Positions 35,901-47,620 are shown, counted from the first letter of the stretch. The stretch: DNA of 64,000 nt from Fallopia convolvulus (GCA_964016875.1 OZ024722.1:65245443-65309442); one strand, 5' to 3'. Numbers and translations: made by a program. Notes: generated from the letters alone by a model not told the origin.

Positions 35901-38900
35901 ATGTTGATACACAGAAGGGACTTTATTGAATGCCATTTTCAAGCTTTTCAAGCTTTCCTTCAGTTGAAGCTCTAGAAGTGTGGACTTTATTGGTCAAGTT
36001 TTTTTTTTTTCTGAGCTTGGTGAAATCACACCCTGGTGAAATAAGGACATGACTTGGGTGGTTCGTGCCAGTGACATATCTGACCCATTTTATTTTGTCG
36101 TTAGATTACAATGAAGATGATTTACTGAAGAGTCATGGTATCAAGGTCATTTTCATCTAGCATACAGATAAAGCTGTACTAAATACATATAAATTAGTAG
36201 CACATGGGGAATAGGAACCAAACACCTCATAATGGTGGTACTTGCTGAGATGTCAAGTGTTAAAATTACACACCATAGGATTGGCAAATCTTTCAGAACT
36301 TATCTTCTCCTATTATTGCGTGTTCATTATAAAAGCTCAATGCCACTTGTTTGAGATAATGCCAGTATAAGCCTTTACAAATGAATTAAGTTCTGATCTC
36401 TCTTGTTTATTTATTTATTTGTAATGTTGCTTTGGTATAGGTTTGTGCTTATGAAAGTATGCAGGCTGGTCTGCATCGGCTCAAGCGCCTTGGAATAACA
36501 AAGTTGGCACAGCTAACGGGCCCTGCACAACTGGCTTCCGTTTCATCTGCTATTAATCAACTTCCTTATGAAGCAATTTCTTTGTTTGCTGCATCACATA
36601 TCGAGAGGGAACTGCAAATAACTCCTTGGAACCTCAGCAGTAATTTTGTGGCGTGTACTAGTCAGGTATGTATAGCTCATTTTCATAAATGCAGTGTTGG
36701 GAGGCTATGTCATGAAAATAAGAGCCATGCACTTGTGCTTCTCTTTTTGACAAAGAGTTAATTCATCTCAGGTCATATTTCTCTTCAGCTGATTGCCATT
36801 AGAAGGCCGTGTTCTAGTTGTGATGCAAAATATGATTTTGGGTTGAAAGTATTTTAGTGGCCTTGAAATATGTCAAAAGTAAAGGAAGTGCACGCATTTC
36901 AAGAGTTTCAAAAGTAAATATTTTGGAGGAAAAGTAATTTGGTTTACAACTAGAACAAAGGCAGGAGTATAAGCCTGTAATAACTTTTCTAAATAATTTT
37001 TGGAAACCTGTATTTTGTTTTTGCTTGAGTGAACTGTGAACGATTATCTTCTTAATAATTTTTACATGTGTGCAATACTACTTTGGTTGTATCTCTTTCA
37101 GGATAAAGAAAATATAGAGCGGCTGGAAATTACTGGTGTTGGTGATCCATCTGGTAGGGGCTTAGGTTTTAGTTATGTTCGTCTTCCTCCAAAGGCTCCT
37201 ATTGCAAATACCATGGTTAAGAAAAAGCCAACTGTAGTCAAAGGCTCCACAGTCACTGGAACAGATGCTGATCTTCGTAGGTTAAGTATGGAGGCTGCAC
37301 GAGAGGTTTGCCAAATGCTTTGCTGGCTTCTTTTGTATTTTGAATTCCTTGCAAAGTATCATTGATCTTTCATATTTCATTTCATAAATTTAAATGGCCC
37401 AATGTCCAAATTGTTTTGGAAACACCTTCCATATCTCATGCCACGAATTTAAACAGAAAATATCCTTATTTAAAAAAAAACACTCCTTTGCATATGTTTA
37501 AAACCTTAATTCTTAGAAGACTGCCGTGAAGAGTTGGAATGTAAAGATCTCTTATAATTGTATATGAATAGTGCAATTGAGGCCGAATGGAGTCTCATAT
37601 CTTTTTCTAGTTCCTTTCTCTTAAGTAATATATTTTCTTCCATCTAAAAGATTTAAGGTGAATTAATGGAGAAAAGAGTAATGAAAATGAGTAGAGAAAG
37701 ATGATGTCATCTAGAAGACTGTACTTGGTTATGTTGATTATTATGTTTCCAAATTCAATAGTGTAGGGAATGTTTAGGTCATTCTCACCTATCCATCTAT
37801 TTCTGAGTATTTAGGTTCTTCTGAAGTTCAATGTTCCAGATGAACAAATTGCAAAGCTAACACGCTGGCATCGGATTGCACTGATACGTAAACTGTCAAG
37901 TGAACAAGCTGCTTCTGGAATAGAGGTTGATTCAGTGGCTATCAGCAAATTTGCTCGTGGTCAAAGAATGTCATTTCTTCAGCTTCAGCAGCAAACGCGA
38001 GACAAGTGTCAGGAAATTTGGGATCGGCAAGTTCAGACTCTTTCTTCCGTAGATGGTGATGAGAATGAGAGTGACTCTGAGGCAAACAGTGACCTAGATT
38101 CATTTGCTGGAGATCTGGAAAATTTGCTTGATGCAGAAGAATGTGAAGATATTGAAGAAGATAACTTGGAGTTCAAGCATGACAAATCTGATGCTGTCAG
38201 AGGGCTTAAAATGAGAAGGCATTCATCTCAATTTCAGTTAGAAGAGGAATTTGAAGATGAAGCTGCTGAAGCTGCTGAGCTTCGCAGGATGCTCATGGAT
38301 GGTAGGTCTTATGCTTTATTTAAGCAGCTGTACTAGAATCTCGTATTAAGGTCTTTCTGTACAGCTGCTTAAGAAACTCTTGATATCAAAGCCGAGTTTC
38401 ATCATCTACTTTTTTCAATCAATGATTCCATATCATTGATAGGATTCCAACATAGGGTCATTTGATTTTATTTTAGGTTATTTCATTTTGTTCCATTTTC
38501 ATTCCTTTTTATTTAGTCTTGTTAACTGTTGGTTAGAATTCAGAGATTAGCTTTATCTTCTAGCTATGAGTCGGTCGGATTTATTTCCTAAAAGTCAGTC
38601 AGTCAGTTTACTATTTTCTAGAGCATTCGGCAACATAGTGGGTTAGTGCTGATAGAGCAGCCGGTCATAATTCTTGTACTTAAGCCTTATTCAGTTCAGT
38701 TGTAAAGACCAGATTTGAATGAATTAATGAAAAGAGTCGTCAAGGAGGTCTTGACAAATCTGTCCACTTGGTGAGTTTCTTGCCAAAGAGTGGTCTTTTC
38801 CTCAAGCGAGATCCTTGCTTGAGTGGTCTTCCTGAACGTGAGATTCTCCTTTCATTAGATTCTATCAATCTTAGATCAAGTACTTTGTTGCAACTGCTGC

Positions 38901-41900
38901 CCATGATATAGTTATCTCAGTGATTTAGTTGAAGCAGATAAAAATATCACAGACAATTACTTTCTTTGTACATTTTTTTTTTGTTACACAGCTCTAGCCC
39001 CTCTTTAGTTTATGATTAGACCTTCTGTTTGTGATACAATCTTTTCTGTTGGATGGGATAGATGTTTTTTTCATTTCTAAAAGTAATGACCGTTGGTTTT
39101 TTCATGCAGATGATGCAGTAGAACGGAAGAAGAAGAAGAAATTCAAGCCTGCCATGAAAATGTTGGGCTCTCAAGGTTCAGCATTGAACCATGGTTTTCA
39201 AAGTGCTGACCTTAATAAGAAAAAGACACTGCTGAAGCAAAAATCTGGATTAACGAAGCCTGGTGATCCTTTTTCACCAAAGCAGATGGAGGTAATTAGC
39301 TGCTATACTGGACAACTTTATTTTTCCTTAATGAAATACCTTGTTTTCTAGCATATTAGAATTGTGTATATATTGCAATTATGACGAAGAAAGTGTTTAA
39401 TTTTTGTCAGGATGAACCATATGTTAAGAACAGACCATCTATTAAGGTCACAGCAAAAAGTGGTGATATTCCATCTAAAAAGGCCAAGTTAATGCCGAAT
39501 GGGGAGAAGGTATGTCTTGCTATCTTCTTCTGTGTTTTTGGCATTAACTTATTTAGTTATTAAACTTTATTTTCCTTCTGTGATATTCCATCTAAAAAGG
39601 CTGCTGTGTTGAGGTATTAACTTATTTAGTTTCTACCTCCTGAAGTTTTAAACTTTATTTTCCTTGTTTTGTCTTGGCTCTGTTAATCTTTGAAAATGCT
39701 CCAAAATATTTCTTATTTAGTCCTTCCGTTAAAGAGATATGTTCAAAATGAAACATGCATATATATTAAAATAGATTTGTTGTTTGTAATATCAGAAGGA
39801 GAGAAAATCAGCCAGGGATACTTTTGTCTGTGGTGCGTGTAATCAGGTTCGTTTCTGAGAATTTTGACTTCTTGCATTGTTAGAAATTCATGATTTTGGT
39901 GCTTTTAGATATAATTTCTCCCTCGTTTGTTTATGTTCAGGAGGGCCACATGCGGACCAACAAGAATTGCCCCATGTATGGTAAAGATCCAGACCCGAAA
40001 TTAGGCAAAGATCTAGAGTTGCAGGTAATAAGTGCTCCTGGTCCAGAGACGCCGTCAGAGAAAACTAATTCTCTGGACCCTTCTAGTCAAAGCCAGCAAA
40101 AACCTTCAAATAAGAAGCCTACTAAGAAAGTGTTACCAAAATTGGCCCCAGTTGATGCACCAGATGTTGAAAAATCTAGCACAAAACCTAAATCGCTGAA
40201 AGTGAAATGCACCTCTGCAGATAATGTTGCCAGTAAGATAATAATACCTGCCCCCACTCCTGTTGCTGAGCAACCAACCATCTCTGAGTCTGATGCTGGA
40301 GTTAAACCACCACCTAAGATTAGCAAGATTAAAATAACAACCAAAAAGATTGAGGAAATTGAACCTCCAAAAAAATCATTAGTTGTACGCCCCCCAGCTG
40401 ATCCCAGTAGAGATCAACCTCGTCAGAAAGTTACTATTAAACAGCCAAAGGAATCCAGCAGCTTTGATCAGGGTGGAATTGATGGAAGTGTTGATATTGG
40501 CCACAGAAAGACCAAAAAGATAACTGATTTGACTTTACCAGATAAATATATGAGGCAGAATGTCAATTCGTTTGTTGGGGAAGGATCAAAGGGTTTAAAC
40601 GCAAGGGACAGTAGAAGATTATTGGAAGAAGAAAAAAGGAGAACTGCTGAGAGGCTTCAAGAAGAAAAAGCAAGAAGAATATACATGGAAGAGAGAAGGT
40701 TGTTAGAAGAGCAAGATCGTTTAGCTGAGCTTAGAAGGTATGAAGAGGACATAAGAAGAGAGAGGGAGGAAGAAGAACATCAAAAAGCCCAAAAGAAGAA
40801 AAAGAAGAAGAAAAGAGATGAAATAGAAGACGAGTACTTGGAAGATTATCAGTTTAAAAGAAATAGTCGAGTGATCCCAGAAAGAGATCGCCCCTCCAAA
40901 AGGAAGCCTCTCGTGGAATTGGGAAGGTTACCTGCAGAGTACATACAGCCTACCAAACGTCGTAGAGGGGGAGAGGTATATCTTTTTTCCTTTGTGGCTA
41001 TAACATTCTCGTCGACTTTATCTGTTGGGGTTTGTCTAGTGTGTGTGCATGGGCACATGCTATAATCTCTATAGTTGGGATTTTAAGTCGAAATCAATTA
41101 ACCCTATAAAATCATTTCTAAATTGATATACAATTGAGTAGATTTTATATAAGTACTAAATTTGATAGTATTTGGCACACCGAGCATAGTATACTGACTT
41201 TCCATCATAATATCACTGAAACTACGTCCTTTTGGGGCAATTAAAGTGTACTACTAATCTCGGAGCCTTTTAGGTGAAAAAACAGGGCGCACACATCTTT
41301 GAAATTATTAAACAGCATCTTTTCATAATTTCATTGTTCTTTCAACAATGTAGGCTTTGTTTGGTTGCCTCGCTGTATATAGTATTTATGCATTACTGGG
41401 CATCAAAACTGAAAATGTAGTATTAAGCTTAAGATGTATTATTATCATATTATGTACAGTCAAGATGCTTCAGTTTTGGGACATCTCCAAACACCCATTT
41501 TAAATATCTCTTATGTATCACATGCTTTATACATCAAAACAAAGGCTTACATTTCAGGTATTTATGAAATGAATAAAAAATTGATCTTGGAGTTGAATCT
41601 GTAATGCAGGTTGCTCTGGCTAACATCTTAGAAGGCATAGTTGAAGCCCTCAAGGCAAGACGTGAAGTATCTTACTTATTCATAAAGCCCGTATCCAAGA
41701 AAGAGGCGCCGGACTACCTTGACATAATAGAGCACCCGATGGATCTCTCCACGATCCGGGACAAAACCAGGAAAATGATATACAAAGACCGTAAGCAATT
41801 CCGTCATGACGTTTGGCAGATTGCGTATAATGCACATCTCTACAACGAAGGGCGCAATCCTGGGATCCCGCCTTTAGCACAGCAACTCCTGGATCTCTGT

Positions 41901-41966
41901 GATTTCTTGTTAGAGCAAAACGACGCCACATTGACTGAAGCTGAAACGAGCATTGCTGATTTGTAG
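26219..41966 (+). CDS. TAF1: TFIID subunit 1 (TAF1), complete, 21 exons, ~1,812 aa
   Basis: Largest TFIID subunit, the scaffold for RNA polymerase II pre-initiation complexes in the nucleus. Exons: 26219-26264, 27277-27380, 27887-27949, 28108-28153, 28564-28860, 29424-29518, 30106-30265, 30489-31395, 32133-32335, 32438-32675, 33442-33778, 34311-34520, 35004-35096, 36441-36665, 37102-37305, 37815-38301, 39110-39291, 39411-39509, 39796-39846, 39941-40975, 41610-41966; the sum is an exact multiple of three. In order: acidic N terminus with FGNVDDSGELDVDYLDE (TBP-contact region); plant-type ubiquitin-like domain (~606-680); the DUF3591 core; a zinc knuckle CGACNQEGHMRTNKNC (~1343); a basic, coiled K/E-rich stretch; and a C-terminal bromodomain with FIKPVSKKEAPDYLDIIEHP. 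One bromodomain is normal for plants (animals have two). Start chosen as the first ATG in phase with exon 2. Confidence 0.95.
26915..27025 (-). repeat. SINE 3' end with (TTG)n tail, minus strand, in TAF1 intron 1
   Basis: On the minus strand the segment reads GGGCAGGGGTACCCCCATCT, then TGACCCCCCAG, then CACTGGTTCA and (TTG)n. It is homologous to 8170-8251. The + strand shows the tail as (CAA)n at 26916-26948. GC content is much higher than in the flanking intron. The 5' head is not identified. Confidence 0.6.
38440..38905 (+). repeat. Possible solo-LTR-like insert in a TAF1 intron
   Basis: The intron between 38301 and 39110 has a block unlike its surroundings. It begins TGATAGGATTCCAAC, carries a short-transcript-like stretch (CTTGTACTTAAGCC, later AATGAATTAATGAAAAG), and has paired words (CAAGCGAGATCCTTGCTTGAG). 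It may be a small LTR, but neither a target duplication nor a clear 3' CA border could be fixed. Confidence 0.3.
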
Positions 41967-42830
41967 TTGTATAACTTGTATTATTCATATTGGATGGTTC
42001 TTGACCCTGGTGTACTTTACAGGTGTTTTGAGGCCTTATAAATTACTGTGTAGTGCGTGGAATTTTGTTTGTATAAATGTAAATCTATCTAATTTAGTTA
42101 CCAGTTACGACTAACTTGCCACTTTAACCTTTTGGAATTCCATTCATATTTTTCCATTGTTACCTGCTTCGAAGAGCATTGTAGTCCTTCAAAGATATGT
42201 TTTTCTTCGCATGGTGGTTAGATTAGATGTACTAGTGTTACAAAAATAATAGTTTTAATTAAATGTTGATTTCAGTGTCCAATTTAGCTGACTATCATGT
42301 GACAGTCTGCAAAATTGTACGAATTGTCAAAGCATAGAACAAACTTGGAAAAAAAGGCATCTGTTACAAATTAGCATAAAATGAACCACATTACACAACA
42401 GCTTCAGAACTACATATATCCCCAAGAGGATCAGGAAATTAGCATAAAATGAACCACATTGCACAGCAGCTTCAGAACTACATAAATCCCCAAGAGGATC
42501 AGAAAACTAATTATGCACATCATAATTTACAGGCAAGTTAAAAATAACCTTTCAATTAAGATTAACGAATTAATATAACACATCACCAACAAAACCTTGG
42601 AGCACCAGTAGCATCTCAAGGTTTTTATCAAAGCAAACAGTCGCGTAACCTTTATATAGGAAGGCCACGGCGCTCAAATTCTGCTCCCATGCCAAACTAG
42701 TCACCCTTTACCTATTCCAGAGCTCCGAGCTCAAACCGATGAAGTAATGACAGACTTATATCTATCCAGAGTCAGGGCCATTAGTCTAAAAATCATGGCA
42801 GAAGTCGAAGTTATTTTAGCACCAACGTAA
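41967..42830. other. Convergent 3' spacer between TAF1 and the kinase gene
   Basis: Holds the 3' UTRs of TAF1 (+) and of the PEPKR2-like gene (-). On the + strand TTATAAATTACTG and TTTGTATAAATGT after 42030 could direct TAF1 polyadenylation. A 68-bp tandem repeat (listed separately) lies in the part expected to be the kinase 3' UTR. Confidence 0.45.
42368..42503. repeat. 68-bp tandem duplication (2 copies) downstream of the kinase gene
   Basis: 42368-42435 and 42436-42503 repeat AAATTAGCATAAAATGAACC, then ACATT, CACA, CAGCTTCAGAACTACAT and CCCCAAGAGGATCAG, with only a few differences. It is head-to-tail and non-coding, probably within the kinase 3' UTR. Confidence 0.9.
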
Positions 42831-45058
42831 TCAGAAAGCTGTACAGAGATTGGTCTTCAGATTAGACGAATTTTCCTGTTGGGTTGGAGTGGTATTAGGG
42901 TTGCATAGCCGAATTCTTTTTGGCTCAGATATGTTCATGTGTGAAATAGCAACAGCAAGAACATCAACAAATCCATTATCTTGTTCATCAGACTTCGATG
43001 AGCCTGTTAAAGAAAGGTGATTAGCACCATTGCTGTTAGAGCCAAAACGTTTTGGATGGTTACTTGTGGATTCCACACTTGACTCGACAGTCACTTGTCG
43101 TAAGGTTGTTGCCCTTGTAGCTTTTCTGACTCTTGGCTTGAACGTTAGCGATGTCACTGATGGCTGTGTGTAAAATAAAATCCATGGATGTCCTTCAAGA
43201 AACAATGAAACATGGTATTATTATTATTATATGTACTATCCAAAAGTGACTCAATCTTAAGTTATTTATTTACCAATTTTTCAAAACATAGTTAAAACCC
43301 TAATATGGAGAAATTCTATTAGAATGAATATATTTAGGATTTTTTAAGTTGTTTTAATGGGGTTTATCCTTGTGTTTTTTGGCTTACAGTTTCCAAAAAC
43401 GTATTCCTTACACTATGTCCTTATAGGTCAGAAAAAGAAATATTTAGTATCTAGTATTAAAGTCATAGTAAAATTAAGAAAAAGGAGTCTTACTCAATAC
43501 ATCATCAGAAGATAGCCTTTTGCAAACATCCCTGCATAGCATCCGAGCAATCAAATCACGAGCAAGCTGAGAAACAGATGCCCAAAGTTCACTCTCAAAA
43601 TTGAGATTTACGGTCTTGATAGCCTCGAAAATGCCATCTATAGAGTTGCCTTGAAATGGTAGAAGCCCAGTTAAAAGTGTATGAAGGAGTACCCCAGCAC
43701 TCCAGATATCTACTTTCTCTGAATATTCACCTGCCAGCACTTCAGGAGCAACATAGGCTGGACTTCCAACTACACCTGCCAAACGTTGTCCTGCAATAAA
43801 TCAGAGTTTTTTAGTGAAGAATCATCATATGTACCAAAATGTAGTATATTGGCTTTACTACATTTTCCTTCATGGGTGAAAAACTGAAAATGTCCCAATG
43901 CAATTCTTTTCATGTACAAAATAAGTGTATTAGTTTTGGCGAATGAAGCCCAAACCCATTTGATATTCACAACTATATCGTGATTCACAAAACCTTATTT
44001 ACAAATACCCGCAAACAGAAATTAAAGAGAAACAGGAGTACAAATCAGTATCAAACAAAAAAGGAAAAGGCTCCTAAGATCAATAAACACAAAATCTAAA
44101 AGGTTCACACTTGGTTGCTCATACACTCATAGGTCATAGCTCTCCAAGAACAGCACTTAAACACAGTTTCCTACAATAACTAATACCAAGCAGATGCACA
44201 AACATAAAAGCATAACTTCATATAACATTTATATCCTTCATATGAAAATTTATAGTAAATGGAAAGCAACAACACTTTTTCAGGTTTAAACATACCATTC
44301 ACAATCCTAGCAGCCAAGCCAAAATCTGCAAGTTTAATGCTTCCTGTGGAAGTCAGAAGAATGTTCTCTGGCTTTATATCACGATGAACTACTCCCATGT
44401 CATGACAATACTTAACCACTAGAATTATATCCCTTAGAATTTTAGCAGCACGGTGCTCAATAAAATGTCCTCCTTCCTTGGCCATTTGGTCCAACAACCT
44501 TCCACTTGAGCAGAGCTCCATCACAAGAAAGAAAGAATCTGAATCCTCATAAACTGCTTTTAGAGTGACAATGCCTGGATGCCCAGAGAGATGCTGCATT
44601 ATCTCAACCTCGCGGTGAACAAGCTCTTGTCGTTTTTTCAATACTTTGCATGCAAATTTCTCACCACTTAATTTGTTCTGACACATCACAACATACCCAA
44701 ATTTCCCTTGACCAATTGTGGCTCCTAAATCATAATCCTGTTCAATCTTCTTCTTCCGGCCCATTCTAGTTGCTACCTCGATACAGCCAATTTTCCTCTT
44801 CAGACCCCTCCCAGGTGGATCCGAAGACAGGCGACCATAAGGTGGAGCAGTTACAACTCCACTAACCCTACTCTTTGATGAAGCAGCAGCTTCTTCAGCT
44901 ACATCTCCCCTACACTTCTTTCTCAGCCTAGAAAAATCCTCTAAGGACAGACGAGACAATGCAATTGATAGCTGACAATGATACTTCCAACTAGTTGACT
45001 GTACAATCTCAGCCCCCTTCCTCTTCTTCACTAAGGACTCCATTAAACTCTCTCTCAT
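42831..45058 (-). CDS. PEPKR2-like serine/threonine protein kinase, 3 exons, 473 aa
   Basis: Calcium-independent relative of the CDPK/CRK group, similar to Arabidopsis PEP carboxylase kinase-related kinase 2; physiological substrate not known to me. Exons on the minus strand: 45058-44296, 43790-43494, 43192-42831, phases 1 and 1, total an exact multiple of three. The kinase domain starts near residue 109: glycine loop IGQGKFG, catalytic lysine FACKVL, HRDIKPEN, DFG in LADFGLA, YVAPEVLAG, and the terminal RHPWI. All catalytic residues are present. The N-terminal ~100 residues have the family motif LSRLSLEDFSRLRKKC. The C terminus (~120 residues) is Ser/Thr/Asn-rich, with no EF hands. The first ATG (45058) is chosen; ATGs at 45043 and 44764 are alternatives. 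Confidence 0.9.
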
Positions 45059-46019
45059 GGACAAAATGGTATCAAGACGTCAAACATTAGCAGACTCGAC
45101 ACAAGAGTTTTTCCACAACTGTTACATCTAACGCTACTACCTAAAGTCCTAATGAAGTCAAGAACCTCACATCTAAACCAATAAGAACTAATTAACTAGG
45201 ACAGCTACTCAAAACACAGCTATAATCCAACAAGATTTTTGATCCGATTGAATGAATGTTCTACCTGACTGCGCAAAGAGATCCAAAACTCACATAGTTT
45301 CAATCCGGGAGAAATTTTCAATCGAACATAAACAAGTAGATTGCAACCCTTGATTCTCGATAAAACTCTGCAAAAACAATACCACATACGATCAATCAAA
45401 CCAAGAATCAACGGGAAAAACAAAGAAAAGCTCACAGATCAACCCTAGACCCTAGGGATTGAAAACTGAAAAGCACCTCTGAGCATAAAAAACCTCTTGA
45501 TTTTCTTCTTCCGGCCCATTTGGAGGTGTAATTTAGTTGATACACCGGAAAATCTACTCAAAAACAACAAAACAAAAAACAACGCAATCAAAAGATCAAT
45601 CAAAGTGCACCGAAAACCCTAGAAATCAGCATAGAAGATACCAAAACGCGCGCAATGCGCCGCTGACGCCGAGAAACTATCTTGCGAGAGATGAGACAAA
45701 TCGGAGAATGTGAGTTGAATAGTGGAGACTGGAGAGTGTTTGTTGGAGCGAGATTGGAGGAGTATCAGAACTGACGCATTCCTTACCTTCGAAGAAGGGA
45801 AAGCGAAAGCAGAAGAAATAATAGTAATAAATAGGATAAGCGTTGAAAAGGAGGAGACAGAGAAAAAAGGGTTCTCAGCTGCACTAACTGACTTTTGACG
45901 GTGACGGTGGGAAGACAACCGTCTGTCAGGTTAGCGCGCCATGTCACCGTTTTATTTTGCGTGCGTAGCACTACTGGATTTCGGACTACTAAAACTCGGG
46001 CCCAATAGTCCGGCCTTAT
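45059..46019 (-). promoter_or_regulatory. 5' UTR and promoter of the kinase gene
   Basis: A donor-like AGAGTTTTATCG and acceptor-like stretches between 45100 and 45480 suggest a spliced leader. Around 45680-45780 the minus strand is rich in CTCCAATCTCG and TTCTC words, typical of plant leaders. No TATA box is obvious. The transcription start was not located. Confidence 0.4.
45445..45519 (-). CDS. Upstream ORF (24 aa) sharing MGRKKKI with the main kinase protein
   Basis: On the minus strand, ATG at 45519 opens 24 codons to TAG at 45447-45445, starting MGRKKKIKRFF. The first 17 bases are the same as at the internal Met (44764) of the kinase, where the protein reads MGRKKKIEQDY just before the catalytic domain. 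It may be a translation-controlling uORF or part of an alternative first exon. Whether it lies in the mature mRNA depends on leader splicing, which cannot be seen here. Confidence 0.4.
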   Translation of the reverse strand: MGRKKKIKRFFMLRGAFQFSIPRV

Positions 46020-46254
46020 ACAATGGGCCCAATAGTTACATTCTAAAGTCAAAAAAAAAATGTTGTAGTTGTAACTTGTAGTTGGTACGTGATCAAATTA
46101 AGGCCTTGTTTCACTTGTGTGTTGAAAGGAGTTTTTGTGCGAAAAGTGATTTTTAGTGTCTTGAAAAGTGGTTTGAATAGAAAGAGCTTTTGTGGTGTAA
46201 GTGAAACAAAGCCTAAATAAATAATTAGATAGCGAATAATGTTGTTATCCATCT
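46020..46254. repeat. Left copy of a duplicated flank, carrying a MITE
   Basis: Shares ATAGTTACATTCTAAAGTCA, an A10 run, ATGTTGTA, GTAGTTGGTACGT, and then AATAATTAGATAGCGAATAA followed by TGTTGTTATCCATCTT with 47479-47620, in the same order and orientation. Only this copy is interrupted by the MITE at 46102-46213. The two copies bracket the DUF7086 pseudogene. Confidence 0.85.
46099..46216. mobile_element. Tourist-like MITE, 112 bp, TAA target duplication
   Basis: The insert 46102-46213 starts GGCCTTGTTTCAC and ends GTGAAACAAAGCC, inverted repeats with 12 of 13 matches, flanked by TAA on both sides (46099-46101, 46214-46216). This is the PIF/Harbinger (Tourist) signature. The paralogous site near 47580 reads CAAACTAAATAAAT with a single TAA, i.e. 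an empty site that confirms the borders. Confidence 0.88.
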
Positions 46255-46326
46255 TGGTCTAAACTAACGACCACACTTGAACATCCAACCTAGCTATAAT
46301 TAAAATCCAACCACAACATTTATTAT

Positions 46327-46430
46327 TGTTTAGCTTAATCATTATTGTTTAGCTTAAAGATTAAAAGGTCCTTAGGATTGTTTAGCTTAATCATTATTGT
46401 TTAGCTTAAAGATTAAAAGGTCCTTAGGAT
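46327..46430. repeat. 52-bp perfect tandem duplication at the DUF7086 3' end
   Basis: 46327-46378 and 46379-46430 are identical 52-mers (TGTTTAGCTTAATCATTATT and following). The second copy overlaps the last codons and stop of the DUF7086 reading frame, so the duplication has extended or reshaped its C terminus (ending IFKLNNND). Confidence 0.93.
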
Positions 46431-47305
46431 CTAGTTGCCTGCAAATGCTCAAGTAAGCAAGATAGAGAAGTCTGTCCTTAGCGGCAGTACGGTGGTGGCC
46501 GTTGTGCTTGCAAAAGTACTTCAACTGCTCTCCGGTGCAACAATCGAACATTTGGCCGAGGAAGAGGAAGAGCCAGTTGGTGTTCCTCTTCTTCCCCTCG
46601 ATCTCCGGCTTCACGGCGTTTTGCTGGTGGCAGTAGGTGCACTCTGGCAAGACAGGATTCATCCACATCTCGGGCGCCCTATGATACAACTCGTCCTTCT
46701 TCTCCAGTATAAAGCTGTCCAACTTCATGAATTTGAGTGTAGGTCAAATCACATTTCATAGCTCCGCTCACATTTCCTGATCATCATCAATCAACTAGCT
46801 AGGTCAATCACCAAACCGGCCACATACATGCTATAGCCAGAAGAAACAAACAGACTTACCTGCACTTTACCCTCCCTTTGATGGACATGTATCCCAGGGA
46901 CTTGATGATGGCAAAAGGGTGGATCTGACAACGCTTATCGGTGGCCCACGGGTACGGCGGATCGATTGTGGGGCTCTTCTCCGTGGGGAGGTTGGAGGAG
47001 GAAGATCGGAGTTGACGGGCTTGTTGCCGGCGTGGTGGGTTGGTTGACGATGACGGCGGCGATTGGAGGTTGTTAGGAGGCGGCGGTAACAAGGGGCGGA
47101 AGACGAGCGGCTGCAACCTCGGTTCCACGTGGCCGTTGTCGTTTTGGTGGATGTTGCTGTCGTTTTGGAGAATGGAGTTGGGGGCTGCCGGTGGTTCATC
47201 GTTGTAGGTGTACCCTAAGGTGAGTTGAAGTCGGATGTCCTCGTCGTCGGAAGGAGGATGGTCGCCGGCGATGTGGTGGGGCGGAGGATCTGAATTTGAG
47301 CCCAT
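46387..47305 (-). pseudogene. DUF7086-family gene with in-frame stop and frameshift
   Basis: Plant-specific family of unknown function with conserved cysteine pairs. Exon 1 (47305-46860) gives an acidic and proline-rich N terminus (IRLQLTLGYTYNDEPP) and then PYPWATDKRCQIHP and KGRVKC. It ends in a perfect donor (CAG/GTAAGT). The matching acceptor gives exon 2 at 46776, continuing in phase as RKCERSYEM, where family members read YEIEFDL. Here a TGA (46751-46749) replaces the next codon, followed by FDL and then a 1-nt shift before KFMKLDSFILEKK. The rest is highly conserved: RAPEMWMNPVLPECTYC, NWLFLFLGQMFDCCTGEQLK, YFCKHNGHHRTAAKDRLLYL. Two lesions within 15 bases suggest a pseudogene; assembly error or rescue by a start at 46728 are alternatives. 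Confidence 0.78.
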
Positions 47306-47478
47306 GGTGTCGAGAAGTTGAGTTCAAGTTTGAGGATCTGATCGACAAGGGGAGGATTTGATCGGACCGTATAATTTTTAAAGGCGTTGAGCAGACAAAT
47401 CTCAACAGCAATATTATCGCTCTAGGATACTCTTAATCTTTTTATTAAAAAAAACAATAAATCTACTCTCAACAACCA

Positions 47479-47620
47479 ATGGCCCAATAGTTACATTCTA
47501 AAGTCAAAAAAAAAATGTTGTAATTGTAGTTGGTACGTTGAAGTAAAAAAAAATAAGGCGTGGTCTATCTGATCAAACTAAATAAATAATTAGATAGCGA
47601 ATAATGTTGTTATCCATCTT
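47479..47620. repeat. Right copy of the duplicated flank (MITE-free)
   Basis: Direct copy of 46020-46254 without the MITE, with an extra GAAGTAAAAAAAAATAAGGC and following segment instead. See the left copy for shared blocks. Confidence 0.85.

Noticed and set aside
46435..46761. 108-residue + strand frame over the DUF7086 exon
   Set aside because: Antisense shadow; the minus strand encodes a recognisable conserved domain.
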